36,621 nucleotides of DNA from the NCBI GenBank assembly GCA_003159355.1, contig PLPA01000191.1, positions 1 through 36,621 of the forward strand, written 5' to 3'. Within the stretch, counting starts at the first letter, position 1; every line of letters starts with the position of its first letter. Positions 31,859 through 36,621 of this stretch are shown piece after piece. A program made the translations under genes and the position numbers. A model generated the notes under the pieces. It made no database searches. It had not been told where the DNA came from and saw only the letters and a list, made by a program, of their open reading frames with translations. This DNA comes from Acidobacteriaceae bacterium (GTDB lineage Bacteria; Acidobacteriota; Terriglobia; Terriglobales; Acidobacteriaceae).

Positions 31859-33223
31859 ATGATGTCAGGCGGTGTCCGGCCTGATGAGGAAGATATCTTG
31901 ATTCCCGCATTGCAAGCGCCACGCGATGAAACCGAGGAAATTCCTGCCTTGGTGGAACCGCACATCAACACCGGGGTCTCTCATGCCTGGCGCGCGCTGC
32001 GTCATCGCAACTTCCGGCTTTTCTTTGGCGGACAAAGTATTTCGTTGATTGGCTCGTGGATGACGCTGGTGGCCACCCGTTGGCTGGTTTACCGCCTTAC
32101 GGGGTCGGCGCTGCTCTTGGGAACGGTCGGCTTCGTGGGGCAGATCCCATCCTTTTTGCTTGCGCCTTTTGCGGGTGTTTGGATGGATCGTCTCGACCGT
32201 CGAAAGGTGCTTCTGTGGACTCAGACTCTATCCATGATACAGTCGCTGTTGCTGGCGGCCATGACGCTGTCAGGACGGATCACAATCCCTTGGTTGCTGG
32301 TTCTTAGCGCGATGCAGGGCATCATCAATGCATTCGATATGCCTGGACGGCAGGCCTTCATGGTGGAGATGCTGGAAGACCGGCGCGACTTGAGCAACGC
32401 CATCGCCATCAATTCGTCGATGGTGAATGCGACGCGGCTGATCGGCCCGTCGCTGGCCGGAATCTTGATTGCCGCCACCAACGAGGGATGGTGCTTTCTG
32501 ATTGATGGCTGTAGTTTCATTGCCGTAATCGCGTCCCTGTATTCGATGCGTCTGCGTGTCTCCACTGTGATGCGGATTCCTACGTCAACGCTTGCTGAAC
32601 TGAAAGTGGGCTGGACGTATGTGTCGGAGTCCATGCCGATCCGAACGATTCTGCTGCTCTTTGCCCTGATCAGCCTGATGGGTATGCCGTTTGTGGTGTT
32701 GATGCCCATCTTCGCGGTCCAGGTGCTGCATGGCGGTCCGAATACGCTGGGCTTTCTGATGGGCGCCATGGGGATTGGCGCGCTGGCATCGGCCTTGTCG
32801 TTGGCGGCGCGCAAGAGCGTGGTGGGACTGGTCAGGATGATTCCCATTGCAGCCGGTGTCTTTGGCCTGGGGCTGATTGGCTTCGGGCTTTCGCACGCGC
32901 TCTGGCTCTCTATGATCATGGCGCTGGTGGCGGGCATCGGCATGATGCAGGGCATGGCTGCCAGTAACACTATCATCCAAACCATCGTGAGCGAAGACAA
33001 GCGCGGGCGCGTAATGAGCTACTATGCAATGGCGTTGGTAGGCATGGCGCCGTTCGGCAGTCTGCTCGCTGGAACCATGGCGCACTCCATCGGAGCGCCA
33101 CGGACGGTGATTGCAAGTGGAGTTGTAATCCTGCTAGGCGGGGCATGGTTCGCTCTGCAATTGCCGGCGGTGAAGCGCGCAATCTGCCCGATTTATCGCA
33201 AGATGGGCATTTTGCCTGTATAA
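31859..33223 (+). CDS. MFS transporter (MFS_3, enterobactin-exporter-like)
   Basis: The ~454-residue membrane protein has about twelve helices. The family pattern is clear: RHRNFRLFFGGQSISLIGSWM before helix 1, motif A as GVWMDRLDRRKVLLWTQ, and NAFDMPGRQAFMVEMLEDRRDLSNAIAINSSMVNATRLIGPSLAG, hallmark of the EntS-like exporter group. These pump out siderophores or drugs; the substrate here is unknown. Adjacent ATGs at 31859 and 31862 with AGGA upstream are preferred over an ATG at 31763 that overlaps the DUF2332 gene by 44 bp. It is the last gene before the right att-like end. Confidence 0.88.
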   Translation: MMSGGVRPDEEDILIPALQAPRDETEEIPALVEPHINTGVSHAWRALRHRNFRLFFGGQSISLIGSWMTLVATRWLVYRLTGSALLLGTVGFVGQIPSFLLAPFAGVWMDRLDRRKVLLWTQTLSMIQSLLLAAMTLSGRITIPWLLVLSAMQGIINAFDMPGRQAFMVEMLEDRRDLSNAIAINSSMVNATRLIGPSLAGILIAATNEGWCFLIDGCSFIAVIASLYSMRLRVSTVMRIPTSTLAELKVGWTYVSESMPIRTILLLFALISLMGMPFVVLMPIFAVQVLHGGPNTLGFLMGAMGIGALASALSLAARKSVVGLVRMIPIAAGVFGLGLIGFGLSHALWLSMIMALVAGIGMMQGMAASNTIIQTIVSEDKRGRVMSYYAMALVGMAPFGSLLAGTMAHSIGAPRTVIASGVVILLGGAWFALQLPAVKRAICPIYRKMGILPV

Positions 33224-33590
33224 CAAAGAACACGGAAGACCAAACTTTTGTGACTTGATAGGCTTTGAGAACACAAAGGGCATTCTGTCCTGAGGAGGGA
33301 GTTTGCAACCGGCACCGTTGAATGGAAGCATATTCAGACCCAGCAACGGGAAGAGGTCAGGTATAAGTTTCAGAAATGGCTCATTGGGCACACCGCCTGA
33401 TTTGCATTTCACATTATCCAAAGAAATCCGCAGGTTTTCTGGTGATACTTATGGTGATACTTTGTACCGGACAATTGTGCGCCGTTTTGCAATATCATGC
33501 GAGATAATGTTCGGACTAAATATTATTTTTGTCAATGCTATACAAACATCATGCGACATTCTGCAATGTCTTGCAAAATCGCGATGATCA
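33224..33590. other. Non-coding right end of the island
   Basis: No supported gene is seen. The stretch becomes AT-rich toward the tRNA fragment. It holds two GGTGATAC repeats (33441-33460) and a small hairpin GACATT-CTGC-AATGTC (33555-33570), 20 bp before the fragment. A 94-codon ORF here has no family-like features. The content fits an integration-site end rather than a gene. Confidence 0.55.
33441..33460 (+). repeat. Two GGTGATAC direct repeats inside the right att-like end
   Basis: GGTGATAC occurs at 33441-33448 and 33453-33460, 12 bp apart, in the same orientation as the two copies near the left end (1071 and 1100). They may be integrase or excisionase arm sites; this is inference. Confidence 0.4.
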
Positions 33591-33648
33591 GACTTAAAAT
33601 CCGCAGACCGCAAGGCTGTGGGGGTTCAAGTCCCCCTCTGGGCACCAA
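33591..33648 (+). repeat. 3' fragment of tRNA-Leu(UAA), right copy; att-like direct repeat
   Basis: The 58 bp match the left copy (909-966) except for two bases, both in the variable arm. The 5' half of the tRNA is missing here too: the sequence upstream has no GCCCAGA or D arm. A perfect terminator hairpin follows 22 bp after the CCA, as expected behind a native tRNA gene. This copy is therefore likely the original 3' end displaced by an integration, with the whole tRNA regenerated somewhere to the left of the window (inference). Confidence 0.85.
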
Positions 33649-33669
33649 CAAGACAAAAGACTTATATGC

Positions 33670-33703
33670 AAAATTGCCTCCCGTGAACGGGAGGCAATTT
33701 TCG
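33670..33703 (+). terminator. Rho-independent terminator behind the tRNA-Leu 3' end
   Basis: A 13-bp perfect stem (33671-33683 with 33688-33700) with loop TGAA is flanked by A and T runs, making it usable on both strands. It probably ended the original tRNA-Leu transcript, and may also serve the GH31 gene that ends at 33873 on the minus strand. Confidence 0.88.
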
Positions 33704-33872
33704 TCTGATGCCTGTTTTGGTGCATGTTGTGTCAGGCAGTGCTTGTTGGCTGTACCAGACGTTCTGACGCTGATGCTGTAACCTCTGGGGAAAGGTGGCT
33801 ATAACGGGCCGATTTACTGATCGTCATGAGCAGGAGGTATCAAGAGTCGAATTCCATGGTCCATGGCTCAAA

Positions 33873-36257
33873 TCAATGTCCGGCAATTTTGACAATCGCG
33901 CTGTCTGGTTCGCTCCAGCTAGCGGCGCCGTCATGCGTGAGCATCTGTTTTGCGTCGTTCCAATAGAGCCGGGTAATGGAGCCCGCGCCCTTCTCATAGG
34001 CATAGGTCGTACCGTCGTCGGAGAAGAGCGTGAAGCTGCCGTCGGCGCCGGGATAGACTCTCAACTGCGCAATAGCCTGCAGTTGATGCGTGCTTTCGAC
34101 CGGAACTCCCAGCGGAACGATCGAACCGGCACGGACAAACAGAGGAATGGTGTCGATGGGAGCTGCGACAGTGATCGTCTGGCCGCCCTTCACGCGCTCA
34201 TTGGTCCAGAAGTTATACCAATCGGTTCCGGCCGGCAGATAGACCTCGCGGCTGGTCGCGCCCTGGTCGGTGACCGGCGCAACCAGAAAGGCCGGTCCGA
34301 ACATGTACTCGTCGCGCAGGTCGGCAACTTTTGGATCATTCGGAAAGTCCAGTGGCAGGGCGCGCATGAACGGAGCGCCCGAGAGCCAGGTTTGGTAACC
34401 CATCGAGTAGATGTAAGGTATCAGTTGGTAGCGCAAGCGCAGGTACTTTTCCAGAATCGGCTCAGCCTGTTTGCCATACGACCACACCTCATTCGCCGGG
34501 CGGCCGCCGTGGGTACGGAAGATGGGCAGGAAGGTTGCGTACTGAAACCAGCGCGTGTAGAGCTCCGGGTAGTCGTCGTATCCGCCTACGTTGGCGCGGG
34601 CATCGGAGGGGTCGAGCAGTGGCGCATGCTCCGGCACATGGACTTTGGGCAGATCCTGCCAGCCGCCGGTGTCGTTGGACCAGTACGCGATCCCCGAGGC
34701 CGCGACGTCCAGCCCGGTGGGAATCTGGCGCTTCAGCGTATCCCAGGTGGGATAGATGTCGGAGGACCAGAAGATGGTTCCATTGCGCTGCGCTCCGGTG
34801 AAGGCATCGCGAGAGAGGATCAGCGCGCGCCGGCCGGGCTCGTCCTTGCGGAAGCCATTGTAGAGCGCCGCGGTGTGGAAGAGCGGATACACGTTGAAGA
34901 ATTCCGTGCCTGGACCAAGATGAAAATAGGCGCCGCTGGGAGGCAGATCGGGCTCCGTTTCATCAGCCCAAAGGGAGTCGAAACCCTTGCGGACGATGTT
35001 GTCGCGGATCGTGTTCCAGTACCACGTTGCGGCCTCGGGGTTGGTCGTGTCGATGTCGGAACCGGCGCGGTCGTAAGGCAACCCGTCGATGGGCGTGCCA
35101 TCGGCCAGGTGGATGAACCAGTTATTCTTCCGCAGCTCATCGTAGAACCGGTCATCGGGCACAAAGCGCGGCCAAACACTGATCATGGTTTCAAAGCCCA
35201 TCTCGTGGAGTTGCTTGTTCATAGCCGACGGGTCGGGCCAGAACCGGGGATCGAAGTCCATTTGGCCCATTTTCGTGTAGTAGAACCAATCCACCACCAG
35301 CACGTCGGCCGGCAGATGGCGGTCGCGATAACCCTTTGCAACCGACAGTAATTCCTGCTGGCTGGCATAGCGCTGTTTGCACTGGATGTAACCGTAAGCC
35401 GCTTTGGGCAGCATGTGCGTGGGGCCCGTGAGCAGCTTGTAGCCAGCGTAAATCTCGTCCGCGGTGGCGCCGGCGATCACGAAGAAGGAGACACGGCTGC
35501 CCGCCTCGGAGACCCAGCGGGTCTGCTCATTGAAGCCCGGCTCGATGGTGGTCTTGGAGGGGTTGTCCCACAACAGCCCATAGCCCTTGTTGGTGATCAG
35601 CAACGGCACGCAGAAACTGGGAGCGGCTGGAGCCGTGTAATCTGCCCAGCAACGGACCGGATGTCCGCGATGGTCCAGAAAGCCCTCTTGATTCTGTCCC
35701 AGCCCGTAGTAATGCTCGTCGCCGGGCGAGGCGAAGGTTGCGCCCACCGTGTAGAACTGCGGGTCGGTGGGGCGGCGATCATTGGCCAACCGGGCGGTGC
35801 CGTCCTTGTGATTGGGAACAGCCTGGGACCAGCCGGTCAGTTCAAGCAGCTTTGCACCCCCGGGTGTGCGAAAAGTGATGTTCGTGTTTGGAGTGGAGCC
35901 GTTGAAGTATTTGGCAATGTCGGCCATCGTCCGCAGTGGCGGCGGGCCGGAAGGCGGTTCGCGGTCCACCGTGACGACCATCCGCGACGACCCGTACACG
36001 TCAGCCTGCGTGGTCTGGCTTGCGCTCCAGCCGGCCGCGTCAGGCGCAGCCACAACGCCATCCCCCGGCGCGGCCAGCGCGGATTCCGGCTGCAGGCTGA
36101 GCGTGACGCGCACAATGTTGGGCGCGTAGGACTCCAGCACAATTGTCTCGCCGGTGCGGTTCAGTTCCAGGCGCTGGCTGGGGTTCTGCGCCCGCGAGCA
36201 AACAGCAGTGAGGGTGATTCCGGCAACGATTGCGAGAACGGCAAAAAACTTTTGCAT
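33873..36257 (-). CDS. Secreted glycoside hydrolase family 31 (alpha-xylosidase/alpha-glucosidase-like)
   Basis: The 794-residue protein has a signal peptide (MQKFFAVLAIVAGITLTAVC…, cleavage near residue 23), an N-terminal beta-sandwich (to about 275), a TIM barrel and C-terminal beta domains. The nucleophile lies in SLWADETEPD (Asp432) and the acid/base in FWSSDIYPTWDTL (Asp500), the GH31 pattern. The KQRYASQQELLSVAKGYRDRHLPADVLVVDWFYY stretch is typical of the family. The GH31 subtype with ADETEPD is common among bacterial alpha-xylosidases; maltose- or sulfoquinovose-type activity cannot be excluded. It starts 18 bp after the stop of a GH35-type gene, so the two are likely one operon against xyloglucan- or galactan-like polymers (inference). 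Confidence 0.92.
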   Translation of the reverse strand: MQKFFAVLAIVAGITLTAVCSRAQNPSQRLELNRTGETIVLESYAPNIVRVTLSLQPESALAAPGDGVVAAPDAAGWSASQTTQADVYGSSRMVVTVDREPPSGPPPLRTMADIAKYFNGSTPNTNITFRTPGGAKLLELTGWSQAVPNHKDGTARLANDRRPTDPQFYTVGATFASPGDEHYYGLGQNQEGFLDHRGHPVRCWADYTAPAAPSFCVPLLITNKGYGLLWDNPSKTTIEPGFNEQTRWVSEAGSRVSFFVIAGATADEIYAGYKLLTGPTHMLPKAAYGYIQCKQRYASQQELLSVAKGYRDRHLPADVLVVDWFYYTKMGQMDFDPRFWPDPSAMNKQLHEMGFETMISVWPRFVPDDRFYDELRKNNWFIHLADGTPIDGLPYDRAGSDIDTTNPEAATWYWNTIRDNIVRKGFDSLWADETEPDLPPSGAYFHLGPGTEFFNVYPLFHTAALYNGFRKDEPGRRALILSRDAFTGAQRNGTIFWSSDIYPTWDTLKRQIPTGLDVAASGIAYWSNDTGGWQDLPKVHVPEHAPLLDPSDARANVGGYDDYPELYTRWFQYATFLPIFRTHGGRPANEVWSYGKQAEPILEKYLRLRYQLIPYIYSMGYQTWLSGAPFMRALPLDFPNDPKVADLRDEYMFGPAFLVAPVTDQGATSREVYLPAGTDWYNFWTNERVKGGQTITVAAPIDTIPLFVRAGSIVPLGVPVESTHQLQAIAQLRVYPGADGSFTLFSDDGTTYAYEKGAGSITRLYWNDAKQMLTHDGAASWSEPDSAIVKIAGH

Positions 36258-36275
36258 AAACAGGAATCTCCCTTT

Positions 36276-36621
36276 TCAATATGTGGCGACCGAGACCCGG
36301 ATCACCTCGGGTTCCGAAGAGAAGTTGAGGCCCCAGTCCGTTTGATCGCCATTCAGGATGCGCTGGAACTTGAAAGCGCCGTTTTCATACGCGCCTTCTT
36401 CAACGCGAAGGAATTGCCGATGCTGCCACTTGCCATCGATGAGAGCCGAGGGTGTCTGTCCGGTTCCCACTACGATATTCCCGGATTTCCGCTGTTGCTC
36501 GGCGCCGGCGGGGCGGAAGTCGACGCTGCAATTGAACCCGGTGACAAGAAACTGATTGCCGCCAAGCTGCGCGACCAGAGCGCGGCCGAGAGGCTCGCGA
36601 TTTTGATTGGCATTTGCCATG
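36276..36621 (-). CDS. GH35-type beta-galactosidase, C-terminal DUF5597 end (runs off the right edge)
   Basis: The last ~114 codons before the TGA at 36276 read GRALVAQLGGNQFLVTGFNCSVDFRP…, RVEEGAYENGAFKFQRILNGDQT and end VIRVSVATY. This resembles the DUF5597 domain found at the C-terminus of GH35 beta-galactosidases, whose marker is R-x-LNGDQT. The catalytic barrel lies outside the window, so activity is not visible. The gene is upstream of and probably co-transcribed with the GH31 gene. An ATG at 36620 is internal, not a start. Confidence 0.75.
   Translation of the reverse strand, partial: MANANQNREPLGRALVAQLGGNQFLVTGFNCSVDFRPAGAEQQRKSGNIVVGTGQTPSALIDGKWQHRQFLRVEEGAYENGAFKFQRILNGDQTDWGLNFSSEPEVIRVSVATY

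Noticed and set aside
33185-33225. Hairpin TGCCC/GGGCA followed by ATTTT at the end of the MFS gene as a terminator
   Set aside because: Only a 5-bp stem with a long loop, lying inside the coding region.
33303-33587. 94-codon ORF before the right tRNA fragment
   Set aside because: No ribosome-binding site or family pattern; it spans repeats expected in an att region.
33795-35351. Long plus-strand ORF (518 codons) opposite the GH31 gene
   Set aside because: It is an antisense shadow of a clear glycosidase and shows no domain-like features.
1-36621. CRISPR arrays or complete insertion sequences
   Set aside because: No regularly spaced repeats and no transposase-like protein were seen on either strand.

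Overview
The window looks like a chromosomal segment of an Acidobacteriota bacterium (class Terriglobia). This is an inference from a very large Oar-type TonB-dependent receptor with an N-terminal carboxypeptidase-regulatory-like domain, a GH31 gene next to a GH35 gene carrying a DUF5597-type tail, and the overall gene style. No rRNA or complete tRNA lies in the window.

Layout. Positions 1-595 hold the start of a Fic protein (minus strand) belonging to a left-hand neighbour. A 58-bp 3' fragment of a tRNA-Leu(UAA) gene at 909-966 recurs at 33591-33648 in the same orientation. The right copy is followed by a strong terminator hairpin. The 32.7 kb between them behaves like a genomic island: a truncated tyrosine-recombinase gene lies just inside the left copy, fused to a truncated ABC ATPase gene. 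Next come a small EamA transporter, coaX with an EEP-family hydrolase, and a MarR regulator divergent from a TonB-dependent receptor (5236-8958).

The core (9054-29346) is a large phosphonate locus in three transcription blocks. Block 1 (+, 9054-12841) is phnM1, a GNAT acetyltransferase, phnM2 and a P-loop kinase. Block 2 (-, 19567-12873) is a heterodimeric ABC exporter, a DUF1045 2H-phosphoesterase-like protein, a phosphohexomutase and a hexapeptide acyltransferase. Block 3 (+, 19847-29346) is phnGHIJKL, phnD-C-E-E and a third phnM. Recognisable phnP and phnN are absent, so the DUF1045 protein, the kinase and the mutase are candidates for downstream ribose-phosphate handling.

Two points stand out. 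First, PhnJ, the radical-SAM catalytic subunit of C-P lyase, is an intact ORF but has lost three of the four conserved C-terminal cysteines: C246 remains, while S249, I270 and L276 occupy the other positions. The known Fe-S/thiyl chemistry therefore should not work as described. Second, a palindrome TTCGTATACGAA and close variants sits upstream of marR/TonB receptor, of the ABC exporter block and of phnG. This suggests one regulon joining outer-membrane uptake, export and the C-P lyase-like complex.

The right part holds an ABC-exporter pseudogene tail, panE, a DUF2332 gene and an MFS transporter. Beyond the right tRNA fragment, a GH35-GH31 glycosidase pair probably belongs to the host backbone.
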